Shown piece after piece: positions 12,481 to 24,473 of a stretch of 64,000 nucleotides of DNA. The DNA lies in the NCBI GenBank assembly GCA_026261815.1, contig JAMPIT010000230.1:10229001-10293000 (forward strand), written 5' to 3'. This DNA is from Monarcha castaneiventris obscurior (taxonomy: Eukaryota; Chordata; Aves; Passeriformes; Monarchidae). How positions within the stretch are numbered: the first letter of the stretch is position 1; the number at the start of each line of letters is the position of its first letter. A model generated the notes under the pieces. That model was not told the origin of the DNA, ran no database searches, and saw only the letters and a program-made list of their open reading frames with translations. The position numbers and the translations under genes are program-made.

Positions 12481-15204
12481 GTTTTATGTGCTGAATTACA
12501 GGACTCAAATCCCCAGCTCTTTATTTTGTGCAACAATGGGAGGAATAAATGTTTTGCAGTTAATTAATTTGTGTGTTAAGCAAGATCTGGTTTTAGAGCC
12601 TTGACACAATTTATGTGCTCCTGCTGCAAAATTTGTTTAGGCACATTTCCATGTCACACATCTAGACACGAATTCCATCAATCTTCTCATTTCACTTGCT
12701 GTTTGAAGCTGCAAAGAATCCACAGTTTGTCCATAACAGATGCCAAAAGCCTAGAAACTTATTACACACTGCTCACAGTGTGGGTTCAGATACATTATCA
12801 GCATAAAAAGAAAAAGGCAAATTAGGCCACAGTAGGAGAACACATTTTTAATATTACAGTCTGCAGTTTGCATCTCTAATTTAATGCTGCTGTTTCCCAA
12901 AGTTATGCTGCATCATTCTAGGCTGCTAAATTGAAGAAATGACTGTGAGCTAAAATTTTACAAGTGACAGGGCAATGCAGATAGTCAGTGCTCTTCATGA
13001 AGTCCAGAGAAACCTTCAGGGCTAAAGTGAACGAGACATTTTTAAAGAATTCTTTGAGCATTCAAATTGATACAAATTAGGTACGAACCTGTTTGTTGTA
13101 TCAAATTTAGGGAAAAGGGAGGTTTTAGTGCAGTCTTCCAAAAGAACAAAAAGGAAAAACACTCAGCACCTGTAAGCAAATTGCATACACCCTCTGAAAA
13201 TGCTCGGTTCTGTTGGTTAAATACACACACCACATGCACAAATGTCTCACAAATTATCATCTCAAGAAATCACCACTTACCGAGGGGATAATCTGTGTCA
13301 TTATGGCTTCTGTCTGGAGCTGATAGCCATCTTTTACATCCTATCTACTGTTTACTCCAGCTACAGCAGAAATCTTGAAAGTAGATATCAAAGAATAGCA
13401 AAGAAATGCAGTCAGCAAGGAAAAGTAACTTGCAAAACTTCTAGTTTCATGATGCATCTTCCCAAGACTCCAGTTAGCTGGAGCAACTATGTTTTGCTTA
13501 ATTTAAAGTTTAATTTAAAGATGGTGAATCTCCCAACTAAGGATTAGATAACTGATATTGGAGAACCTCGGGGACAGTGAAATTTAAAGTTACAATGGTT
13601 TTATGAAGTTATATATTTTTCTCCTTAGGAAGAAAAAATCAGCTCATATACATGAAAAGTTTGACTTAGTCAGATAGCAGCAGAAAGGAAAAGAGCTAGC
13701 ACCTGTTTGCTTTACAGAACTTTACTAAACAGAAGTCTTTAATATTAGACAGGTTCAATTTCAACAGTTCCAGTACCCTGAGATTTTATAATACCATTCA
13801 GATGAGGTGGACTTATCAGAGTTTACCCACTAAAATTACTTCCAAAAGATGATGAATTCCCACCTTGAAAGTTTGCCTTGCTAGTAACCAGAGGACACAC
13901 GTGTGCACCACACAACCAATCACCAATGAACACTGTCTGCCATGGCTGCTAGCTACCAACTGGCAGGCACAGTAGAAAATTATTCAGAATTGTAATTAAT
14001 CTCTTGATTATTCAGCCAGCTTTTCATTTAAGATGTTTATAGAAGGTCATTTTACGTTGTCCAAAATAAGCAGCCTGCTACCATTAGATATTTCCTTCAT
14101 TCAAACTAAAGAATTCACAGTACAGGAGCATTTCAAAAGAAATACATAATAGTCAGTTTTCATGTCAGCAAATTGTTATCAAAAATCACAAAAAAAAAAA
14201 ATAGCTGTTCTTTATGATGGACATTCAACATGTTTGGGCCTCTTCTGCATTTCTTGGCTTGCTCAGGGGAATGAACAGTTTGAGACCTTTTGGTCTCTAT
14301 TATAATTCAAAGTATTGTGTTACTTGAGCAAACAAATTAAATATAGCAATTAACTGGGAAGAAGGTGTCTGTGATTCTTGATATCCTGAAGTGGAATTAA
14401 GTTAACACTGGCATTCTTATAGCAAACATATTATTACTGTTGGATGTTTATTCAGCAATACTGCAGGGCTTCATACCCTTTAAATTAAGTTTATGTGGCC
14501 AGTACTTAAATACAGAATCAATGGTACATGTCTGTAGTGTTTGAGATATGTATGGTTTGCTAGATTGGATCACCAGGTAAGCTTTTAATTACTATTTTTT
14601 TCTTTTTTTTTTTCTTTTTTTTTCAGGAAAATATATAGGAAGATAGGAAGTGTTTAAAGATACCAGACTCATTTGTCAGCCTCAGGCTGATTAGAACATG
14701 AATTCCACACTGTAGCTAATGATTTTAAAATTCCATATTCAAGTTCTTCTAGAACTCTGGCAATAGCACCATGAATCCTGGGACACAATTTGTCTCATCC
14801 CGCTAATGTCATTTACACTTCTCAGTCGTATCTTGCTGTACTGCTGGCCAAGCTGGGTTTAGAAAAAGGGTTTTTTTAAATTTTTAATTTGATAGGTGGT
14901 ACACTGTTACTCTGAGCCTCTAATGTAGGGTCTTTAATCATTTTATCCTGTTGGCTGCTCTTTTTCAAGAAGCTGTCTCTTTTTAACATTTTCCTTTTCT
15001 GAATTTAAATATCATTACAGTATAAGGGGTTTTTTCCTTCCACAGGACACAAACTTTTAATTTGTCCTGATCTCTTTAGCTTGACAAATAATAACATCTT
15101 GAAATACATTCTGTGCCATGTTGAGGATTTATCCAGATGTCACTTCTCATTTTTTTGACTTTTGACTATCAGTAATAGATGAAAACTTTCTAGAAAATAC
15201 CAGA

Positions 15205-15300
15205 GACAGTACAGCTTAGTGGCAAAAATGCAAGCCCAAACTGCTTCTGGTGCATTAGAGAAATTCCTATGCCACTGAGTCAACCTCTGTGAGTGTCACA
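15205..15300 (+). repeat. Probable MIR (CORE-SINE) relic
   Basis: ACAGTACAGCTTAGTGGC at the left edge matches the head of MIR (compare ACAGTATAGCATAGTGG). About 80 bases on, GAGTCAACCTCTGTGAGTG matches its tail region, with the two parts in the right order and at roughly the right distance. The centre is heavily decayed. MIRs are old and sparse in birds, which fits. Confidence 0.4.
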
Positions 15301-17978
15301 AACCACAAATCATAGGTGGCTGATTAATAAGGCTCATAAATATCTTTCATAATATGAGGTAATATTTTTTACATAGGAAAAAACAAGAATTGCCTAAACT
15401 GTTTGCTTATAATCACGATTTTACTGCATAATATTAAGATTTCCTTATTTTTTATATAAAAGAGCCTTAAAGTTATTCCGTCTTGCTTATATTTTAAGCA
15501 GATAGTAAGGATAGTCAAGTAAAGTTTCATATTCTGTTTCCTAGAAAGTCCCCAATGGGTGACAATTTCACAAGGTAGTGGGTAGACTCACAAAAAAACT
15601 AAATAAATAAGAAGACTTGCCTAACTGAAACTTTTACTGCCACAGCTTTGTTAAAAGTAGGAAAGAATTTTGCTAGACCAATAGAAATCCTGACATAACT
15701 GGTGGTTACCACCACCAAAAAATCCCCTTTTTATAAACAGTCAAACTAAGCTCTGGCAAACATTGTTCTCATTTAAAGCTGTAATTTTGAAATTTACAGT
15801 CTTAATTATGGAAATTTGTAAGTATAACACAATCAATAAGTCAATAATAACAGCTTTAGCCACATCCATAAAATAGCAGTTAGCAGAACAGTGTTTCCTA
15901 AGCACAAGTAGAGCAAAGACTAATTCTGGTTTAGCACCAGATCCAAGGTCTGTGTGCATGAACACAAGCATGACATCATCTGTATCACATCGACTGCAAA
16001 TCGATTTTGAGACATACTAGAAAAACTAACTTTAAAAATCAAAGGCAGGCATCTGCACTTTCAGAAATGTGTGTTGTCTAATTAAACATGAGATTTACAT
16101 TGTTTGGAACAGACCTATATTTGTGCATCTAAACTACAAAATAAATAACCAACTACAGTAGCCCAGATATTATTTAGTTCATATTAAGTCCTTCACCTTT
16201 GGAAGAGTAATGGCACGTAGGACTGGATTAAAAATACTGGCCCCATGTTATTGTTAAACTGGTTATCAGTAAAAATTACCACTATTGGTATTTAAAGGCT
16301 AGATTTTCAGGAAAATTCAGCATTCAACATTTAGACACCTAACGCAGCAGACAGACTTTCAAAGGAACTTTGTCCCCATTTTGGCACTGAAATGTATTGA
16401 TTAGATTTCCAAGGACTCAAGCCTACACAGTGTCAGGCATTCTGGCCCTGCAGCAGCACTTCAGCACTTTTAATTGAAACATGTAAGCTGTCCCACGGAA
16501 GCCACGGGGTGATTTGCACACTTAAAAGCCTGTGTGCAACAGAATCTGTTGTGCTGCTGGCTCAGGGCCAGAGTTTTCAGCAGGTCACAGGAGTGATCCC
16601 AAAAGTAGTGATGAGGCTTGGGCACATTGAAAACCTTCCACAGATACTGAGCCTTGATTAAAGAAAGTTTGTTCCTATTTGTCTAAGAGTTTGCCAGTAG
16701 TTGTGGCCTTGCTCTCTGGCTTCTATTTGGAAAGGAAAGAATGTATAAGAAGTCTTGTTTTATTGAACAGAAAGGGGGGAAAATCAATACCAAAGGTAAA
16801 TATAATTATCTTGAAATCTGCATCTGCCCTTCCATTAAGTACTGTAGACCTAAGCTCTGTGAACACCTTCACAATCCCTGTTGCCATGTTTATTTCTCTT
16901 TAATAATTTAGCTTTTTTTTCACTGATGTCCCTCATACATGGACACTGTAAAGCAGCTGAATTGGCAAGCATTCTCTCTGAATTTATTTTCCTGTTGGTT
17001 TTAGCTCAATTTTGGCATTTCCACAGTCTTGGGCATTGGCTTTTTATTGTTTCCACCATCACTGCAGAAAGACAGAGGTCACCATTCTTTCCATTTAGAA
17101 TGAATGAAAAGTGATTATTGCTGGTGAAGAGCAGCTGGGAAGATGCCACCTTTAATAAACACAAAATAAAATGCTGCACAGAAATTGCCCTAAGGGCTGT
17201 CATAGCATCAGTGTGAACTATCAGTCATAACTGGATCAGTGATCACTCTGCAGATTGGAAAAGGCAGCTGTTCCTGCCAACAGGAGTTGCCCACTCCTGT
17301 GCTGCAGGACAATTCCCCTCCCCTCAGGCCCCCATGGTCACAGGAATTCTGCAGCAATGGGAGTGTTCCTGCCCTGCATGAGCTGCATGAGCCATCCCAT
17401 CTGGCTTTACAGCCTACATTAGCAGCACTGTAACACATTTGCAACTGCTTCTGTGGGACATCTCCTTTTGTTTCTATGAAGCTGACAGCATCCCAACTGC
17501 AGCTCCTCTCTAGCGTCTCTAGTGAACACTGGTCAGGGATGCCAAGATGATACTGTCAGTTCCAGCATTACATCTGATGGCATCTCTCTGCTACCATGTG
17601 CAAAACTTCACACAGTCTTTTATCCCAAGTCTCTGCATTTACACACACATTTACAGATGTTAAAATTGCCAGCATTCTTCACCAAAAGGACACTAACTCC
17701 TATGAATTTATCACTTTTACAGAAAGCTTTCTGGATAAAGGGTATTAAAACTGTTCTACAAAATGATGCACGTTCCCATAATGTGTAATAAACATCACAC
17801 TAAAAGGGGTAAAAAAAAAAGAATTCCATGTAGCCAACAGCTGTCAAGCATCAAAGATTTCTTTCAACATTATGTCAAAACCCATGATGCTTTAAGTTCA
17901 TCAAAACATGAGTACATCTCCAAGACAGATGTCTTGACTCCTGAGGCTGTTGAATGGCTGGATTATAGAAAAGTTACC

Positions 17979-18003
17979 AAAAAAAAAAAAAAAAAAAAAA
18001 AAA
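17979..18003 (+). repeat. Poly(A) tract, 25 bases
   Basis: An uninterrupted run of 25 A, followed by further A-rich sequence to about 18016. It could be a microsatellite or the decayed tail of a retroposed sequence; no target-site duplication was recognised. Confidence 0.85.
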
Positions 18004-18477
18004 GAAAGGAAAAAAAGTACCCATGCATCTAGAATTTTTGAGAAAGGAAAATCATCCATACAAACACAGCAGTAACAGTTACCCTTACTTTTGGGTACAA
18101 TTCTATTTTATCATCCGCCTTTACTATACCTGGCATTCCTTTTCTCAGCTGCTAAGGCCTCTGTGATTTCACTTGTTCTCCAGCTCTAAGCAATTGTTAC
18201 TGTTTTCTACTGGCATTTTTCCTTACTTTTCTTTACATAGGTCTTATAGATTTTTATATATGTTATAATACATATTAATAAACCCTGCAAGAACAAATCA
18301 GGCTAAAAAAACCTTATAGCTAAAAATAAAAAGATTTAAACAGAAAACCAAATTGTATTTAATCCAACTTTGGTCCAAGATAATGTGTTGCCAAGCATAT
18401 TGGTTCACGGAATCTGTTATGTGCCTGTGCTCTAAAGCTAAACAGCAGCAAAAACAGTGTTCTCCAGAACACACAGA

Positions 18478-18562
18478 GATTTGGTCCTGTGCAGGGCCAG
18501 GAGCTGGACTTCAAAGATCCTCCTGCATTCTCTCCAACTCAGACTTCAATGATCTATGATCT
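18478..18562 (+). mobile_element. CR1 LINE 3'-end fragment
   Basis: Reads CAGGGCCAGGAGCTGGACTT, then AAAGATCCTCCTG, CTCCAACTCAGA and a final GATCTATGATCTC. This is the typical avian CR1 3' terminus: a GGACTTGATGATCC-like segment, a TTCCAACTCAG-like segment, then short ATTCTATG-like direct repeats. It is severely 5'-truncated, as CR1 copies usually are, and contains no coding part. Confidence 0.75.
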
Positions 18563-21500
18563 CAAATAAGTGAACTCTTCAATTCCAGTGGCATTAACTT
18601 GGCCTCACAACCACTTAAATTGGGTTAAAAAAAGCCAGTAGCAGAAGTGTTAAAGATATAAAAGATTTATTAATTGTATAAAGATATATAAAAGCAGATA
18701 AGACTGGATTTATGAACCAAATTATAGCTAAACATCTTATTAACCTCAAGGTTCTAGGGAAAATAGCCACTGACATGAAGAACTATAGCAGCAGCAACCT
18801 AGACTCTTAGAAAGCCTCTGACAATTTTTAACATGATGGATTAGTGCATATGGTCTTAAATATAAGCTGCCCTAAGGAAAATTTTGAGACTGGATAAAGA
18901 AAATCATAAGACTAATAGGTTTATAGAAAGAAAGAAGAAAATGAGAATTTAAAGTATCCATTCATCATAATATGGCAAGAATTTTTTTGCATGGAATTTA
19001 TATCAGATAGCTATTCTTCATATTTTGATTAGTAATTTACAGGAAGAATTACAAGATTAAACCCATCTATTGTCATCATCATCAGAGATTAGGAAAAGGT
19101 AAAAATTAGATTAAATATTTATATTTTGATAGAAATATAAACTCAAGGTGATATGGGAATTTTAAATTCCACATGTAGAATGATGCAAGCAGAAATGGTA
19201 ACTCAATTAAATACAGGTCAAATAAGAGGAAAACATGGTAAAGGAGAGTGGGACCTAAGTAAGTATGATCACAGTTTTTACTTCATCTAACACAAAGCAG
19301 AAGTTTAAATGTATTTTGCTTTTCTCTGAAAGCTCTTTTGTAAGAGAGAAATCCTTATGGAAATCTAGAGGAGTTTCACCACTAATTTCAACAGTCAGGA
19401 TTTTAGCAGAAGTGTGTGACATTGTTGGTTCTATACAAATAAAGGAAATGTCACATGGGTAAGCGATGAAGTTGATGCAACAGGAAAGTTTTCCACCTGA
19501 GAGAAAACTGGTGCAAGTGTAGATGGAGGTGGTTAAATTTACCCTGATTAATTTACTTGACTAATTTAATAATTTACTTTCTGTAAATTAATCACAGTCA
19601 TATGCATCAGCTGCAAATGGGCCTGTCTGAAATTACTTAAAAAATGGTTCCTATAAATAAATATAGGAAAAGGTATTTATGTACATATACATATATATAC
19701 ACATATATAAACACTCTAGGAAAGTTCACTTTCCTAACATTCTTCTGGTTCACACCCACCTCCTCCCCTTGTGTGCAGAAATGAATGGCTATCACCTTCT
19801 GGATTGGTTGTAGAGGGTCAATAGATAATTTAGATGAGTTTCATAGTTTTTATAATGAAGATGCTCACTCCTTAACTCTCAAAGATGAAAATACACAGCA
19901 GGTCATTGAATTATAACTGGGGCTTTTAATTGTACTGGTTCTGCTGCTGAAAGCCATGTCCCTTTTTACTGGGGAGATGGGGAGCTTGGAGAGGGGTTAT
20001 CTTTGAAAACTATCACTTTGAAGTATATCCTCACAGAGAAAAAAAGCATTTTATACAAAAGGACAACAGATTTCCTCAGAAGACACAGTTCACTGCTACC
20101 TTACACCATGATGTCCCCAGGTGACAATCCCTCATTCTTCCCACCAAGTTAGACCATTGAGTTCGAATTAGGTTTTCAGCTTGTAAATTCTATCAGATTT
20201 AGGTATGGGATCAAGACATCATTGCCTCCACTTCCATCACATCAGATCCATACCTACAGTAGGAAATAGATGTTTCATGAGATTACTGAGACATCACAAC
20301 TCACTATTCAGCATATCTGTGTAAAACCAGCTTCAGGCCACTGCCTTTGTCTTTTGCTTTTTTACTCTCATGAATCATGAATCAGCTCTTTTTGTTTCCT
20401 CTTGTCTGGCTGTCTTAGGTTCTGCATTTCTTTATCTATAAGAACTTTCCTTCACATGTACCTTCTTACATACACTCACTTGTCCCATTCGAGATACCAG
20501 CATAAAAGTTTAGGTGGAGCTGAAAATTCACGGAATTTTGGAGTTCCCCACCACAATGAAATCGAAAGCAGGGCAGAAATCACTGCTTTGGTGATATTCA
20601 AACTACACAGTAATATTTTTACAGAAGACCTGGGAAATTTCTTGCTGTCCTAGAGGCTACAAAAATGTATCAACCAGAACATAAGCCTGAATACCACCTT
20701 CTGTGCAGGTAGAGGTCTTTGTGACCTCTGGTCCTGATTTATCCCCCAGTAGCCTCTCATCTCAGGAGCCTTCTGCTATCACAGAGAGACACAGACATAC
20801 ATTAGATATCCTGGCTGGTTTTCGGTGTAATGCTGATCCACAGGTGTCTAATTGCAGAGGGGGGAGTAAGGAGAATATTCTTATCAGTGATACCTCAGTC
20901 TAGTGCTAGAATTAGCTGTGACAAAACCAAGTTACAGCATTTTGCCTAAAACACCTACTAGCAAGAAATGTCACTTCAGGAAAAGATTAATGTTAACTTC
21001 CTTAGGGCCTGTTCATGCTTGAAGTGGGATGAAAAGAGCATATGAAATTTCAGTGTCTATTAAAAACAACGAGGAATAACCAGGAGTATAGGGACATGTC
21101 ACTGGAATAAATATATAGGCACACACAATTATTCAGCAAGAACTCTGGAATGGCTGTTCTTGACTAGCTCAATGTATAGTCAAGCCCTCAGTCAAGATGG
21201 TTTGCTAGGTCAGGGTGACTTAGAGATGGTTTGTAACAGAGAAATCCTGTATTGCAGGCTATCAGCACCTCGGCAGGTGCTCATCTATCATTAGGAGTTG
21301 CCTACACTCTCATCTGGTATGCCTTGGCAAAATTTACAAAGTTATATGAAATAAATTGTGGTCATATCAACCTCATAAAAGTCTAGATTAATTCAGAACA
21401 GAAAAAAAGGTGTAAATTAATAACTCTAATTACTTGAGACATTCTCAGAGTTAATCTATCCTTCATGGGATATTCTCCCTTAAACAGAAAGAGCAGTTGC

Positions 21501-22011
21501 TCCACATAGAATTCAACCTCTATTTGACAGCCCACTCCACAACTCACATGGACAGGCTCATTCAAGAATGAAAAAGAACACGTGGTCATGGGAGGAGGTT
21601 CCTTGACACTTCTGAAATCTACACAGGATCTCTGAAAAAAAGACAAAATTGGAAGTATTGTTACAGATGATCTACCAATAGATTATGAACAAAGAAAGTC
21701 AGACAAAAACTGATTTTTAAAAAATTGGAAAGGTAAGGAAAAGATAGCATTGTGAACAAAGGACTGAATTTCCAGGAAGGAGTGGAAAAATTAGGCATTA
21801 TTAGTATATGTGAGCACAATAAAAATGGATAACATGAGCAGTGTTCAGTACATTTGTGGAGCGTCCATCGCTTCAGCACCCACAGAAACAATTTTGCCAT
21901 TTTAGGACTCACTGGGGATTTTGGATTTGTCATACATTTCTTCTGCAGTATAGGCTATAAACCACTCTGGTGTTCTTTCATTCTTCACTACAAGGTCTAA
22001 CTGGGACATTC
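18563..22011. other. AT-rich non-coding stretch, no gene seen
   Basis: No supported gene. Holds an alternating AT/AC microsatellite near 19682-19710 and long AT-rich stretches around 18600-19250. The open frames on either strand are below 95 codons and have no recognisable motif. Confidence 0.7.
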
Positions 22012-22085
22012 ACCCTGCTTTCAGCAGGGGGTTGTACTAGATGAATGCCAAAGGTCCCTTCTAACCTAAATTATTCCATGATATG
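22012..22085 (+). mobile_element. CR1 LINE 3'-end fragment
   Basis: CTTTCAGCAGGGGGTTGTAC, then TAGATGAATGCCAAAGGTCC, CTTCTAACCTAAATTATTCC and ATGATATG. This is a near-textbook avian CR1 3' end (GGTTGGACTAGATGA..GGTCCCTTCCAACC..ATTCTATGAT), here 5'-truncated to about 75 bases. Confidence 0.88.
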
Positions 22086-23466
22086 TTTTTAAGACTCACA
22101 ATTTCACCCATTTATTAGGTTGGGAAGTTTATCTCACTGCCCCAGAAACTAAATGCTCCTTGGACCAGGTTCTCTGCTGGGATAATGCCATTCACGGCCC
22201 CAAGGAAGCCAATGTTCTCAATAAAGGACTCTCACACATCCATTGCCCAGAAGCCACAACCTGACCCATAAGAATGCTAACCATGGCTGTGACAGGAAAA
22301 ATCCTTGGGATAAGTGGAGCCCTATTCAGGATGGAACTGCCTACCCAAAGGATCTGTTTCAGGGACAGAAGCTTTTGTGAAAGTTTTGTTTCTCAGTCAA
22401 TGCCAGGCCATCCTTCCTATGAGGATGCACTATTCTGTTTTGGTGCAAAAAGGCTTCCAGATCACCTATTCTTCTCAAGGAAAAATGGTTATGAAGAGTT
22501 GCTGCTACATGAAAACAGTCTATGCTCACTATGAAAAGTTAACCACGATTAAACTCTGTACACACATATAATTATTCTGCTCTTTTTTACTTTTAATATC
22601 AGACACTATGCAAGATAAATTCATGCTGACAGAAATGAACCCCTTTTGCAAGAGAGAATAAAAGATAAAAATATTAAAAATATTTTGAAAAATACGTACA
22701 TTTTCTTTTTGATGCTAATCCCACTACATAGCAGCTCTTAAAATGTGTTCCTAGAATCATTTGGGTTAAGAAAGGTTTCTGTCCATAGGATTTCAAGGAC
22801 TACCTAAACCCAAGCCTCCTGCAGCATAATTTCACTAATCCTACAGCATCCCTGACAAATAAGTATCTTGTTGAGTCTTGCATATTCCAGTGATACTGGT
22901 TACAGAACAGCCCTTGGCAGCCTTTTCTATTGCATAATTACTCCTATGATGACTGAGTTTACTCTATTATAGAGTTTGAAACTTGGCAAATATCCTCTAT
23001 TTTAAGGAGTCAAAAAAATAAAATCTAAGTTTGTGATCCATTTTTGCTATAACTCAAACTGTTTTTAAAAAGCCATGAAATCTAGGCTACCTTGGGTTGG
23101 TTGCTTAATATTTTGAACACATGGAAGATTTTTGCTGTGAAGTTGCTGTGTTCTTCCATTTTATCTTTATTTCTGAAAGCAGGCCAGTCTTAGCTCTTTT
23201 CCACTCAGGTCCTCCCTTCACTAATCATCCATATAAAAATCAGAGTCAGTGGCTCAACCCTCAACTTGACAATGAATTTAAAATTAACCAGGACAAATTT
23301 GATTATTCTTAAAATAAGGTTCTTGTCTCTCCTGATGAAGTTTAGGGTTTGTCATTATTGTTGTTTTCTTGTTAACAGTAGGAATAATTGATGTGGAATA
23401 ATCCACGAGTATCCCTTTGAATGCTCACAGACATTATCACATCTGTTTTGGTATCTGTTTGTGATG
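22086..23466. other. Non-coding spacer around a CR1 fragment and left of the LTR
   Basis: Apart from the CR1 piece at 22752-22950, nothing is recognised. Two overlapping open frames near 22274-22571 have no recognisable domain. The bases just left of the LTR (about 23370-23466) could be a remnant of retroviral interior, but I see no gag or pol motif there. Confidence 0.55.
22752..22950 (-). mobile_element. CR1 LINE 3' fragment, reverse orientation
   Basis: The + strand shows TAGAATCATTTGGGTTAAGA, then a CCTAAACCCAAGCC-like segment, CATCCCTGACAAATAAGTAT, CCAGTGATACTGG and CTATTGCATAATTACTCC. This is the inverse complement of the CR1 3' UTR, where the + strand normally reads GAATCATTTGGGTTGGAAAG..TCCCTGACA..CCAGTGATGGAGA..CAGTGCTTAATTACCC. 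It is diverged and lacks the coding region. Confidence 0.72.
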
Positions 23467-24473
23467 TGTTGGCCCTGCCTGGGTGCCCACCAAAGTTGCT
23501 CTATCATTGCTCTCATCAGCTGGACAGGGGAAAGAAAATATAACAAAAGGCTCGTGGGTCAAGATAAGGACAGGGAGAGACCACTCACCGACTCCTGTAA
23601 TGGACAAAACAACTCAACTTAAGGAAAAAAATTAAGTCTTTACCAATCAAATCAGAATAGGATAATAAGAAATAAAACTAAATCTTAAAACCACTTCCCC
23701 CCACTGCTCCCTTTCTTCCAAGCTCATCTTTACAGGTCTGTGGTCAGTCCATCACATGCTGCCTCCACTGCTTCCTCCTCAGGGGGGGACCACTCTGCAT
23801 CTTCTCCTGTTCTCATGTGGAGTCACTCCCAATGGGAGATAGTCCTCCCCAAAAAAGTACTCCCAGCAAACCTCCTTCAGTGTGAGCTCCTCTCTTTCCA
23901 TGGGTCCACAGGAGTCTGTTCCAGTGTGACCTTCCCATGGGGTCACAGCCTCCCTTGCTCCACTGTGGGGTCTCATGGGCTGCAGGTGGATCTCTGCTCC
24001 ACCACGGACCTCCATGGGCTACAGGAGGATCTCTGCTCCACCACGGACCTCCACAGGCTACAGGAGGATCTCTGCTCCACCACGGACCTCCATGGGCTAC
24101 AGGAGGATCTCTGCTCCACCACGGACCTCCATGGGCTGCAGGGGCACAGCTGCCTCACCATGGTCCTCACCACAGCCTGCAGGGGAATCCCTATGCCTGC
24201 AGCACCTCCTCCCCCTCCTTCTCCACTGGCCTTGGTGTCTGCAGAGCTCTTTCACTCACATATTCTCCCTGTCTCCAGCTGCAGCTTTCTCTTGCACAGT
24301 GAATTTTCTCCCTTCGTAAATATGTTAGCTCAGAGGGGCCAGCACTGTTGCTGATGGGCTCAGCCATGGCCAGCTGGCGTTGGTTCTGCTTTGGCTCTGT
24401 CAGACACAGAGGAAGCTTCCAGCAGCTTCTCACAGAAGCCACCCTAAACCCTGCCACTTTGCCACCAAATACA
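23467..24473 (-). mobile_element. Solo LTR of an avian ERVL-like endogenous retrovirus
   Basis: Read on the - strand the element begins TGTATTTGGTGGCAAAG (near 24473) and ends GGCAGGGCCAACA (near 23467), a TG...CA structure about 1 kb long. These termini and the interior (TATTTACG and GCTTCTGTGAGAAGCTGC segments, and on the + strand CTCGTGGGTCAAGATAAGGA near the low-coordinate end) fit a long GC-rich LTR type common in songbirds. No gag, pol or env is present on either side, so I call it a solo LTR. No clean target-site duplication is visible, so the ends may be slightly off or decayed. The + strand holds a 204-codon open frame that is a by-product of the 39-bp repeat inside. Confidence 0.72.
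23988..24143. repeat. 39-bp tandem repeat, four copies, inside the LTR
   Basis: The unit begins GGATCTCTGCTCCACCACGG and ends ACCTCCATGGGCTACAGGA. Four consecutive copies start at 23988, 24027, 24066 and 24105, nearly identical apart from a CATGGG/CACAGG change and a slightly different end in the last. Since 39 is a multiple of three, all frames stay open together, which explains the overlapping repeat-bearing open frames on both strands. Confidence 0.92.

Larger units (their letters stand above)
12481..18477. other. AT-rich non-coding stretch, no gene seen
   Basis: No supported gene. Contains a MIR-like relic near 15.2 kb, a polypyrimidine tract ending in CAG at 14595-14626, a slightly GC-richer patch at 17210-17450 and a 25-base A tract at 17979-18003. 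An AATAAA followed 18 bases later by ten A lies at 17787-17820. A stretch near 16300-16400 resembles an old reptile repeat with an ACACCTAAC core. Open frames are short, overlapping and unrelated to known proteins. Confidence 0.7.

Noticed and set aside
23740..24354. 204-codon open frame with a 13-residue repeat
   Set aside because: Lies inside the solo LTR and is created by the 39-bp tandem repeat. Other frames of both strands are equally open.
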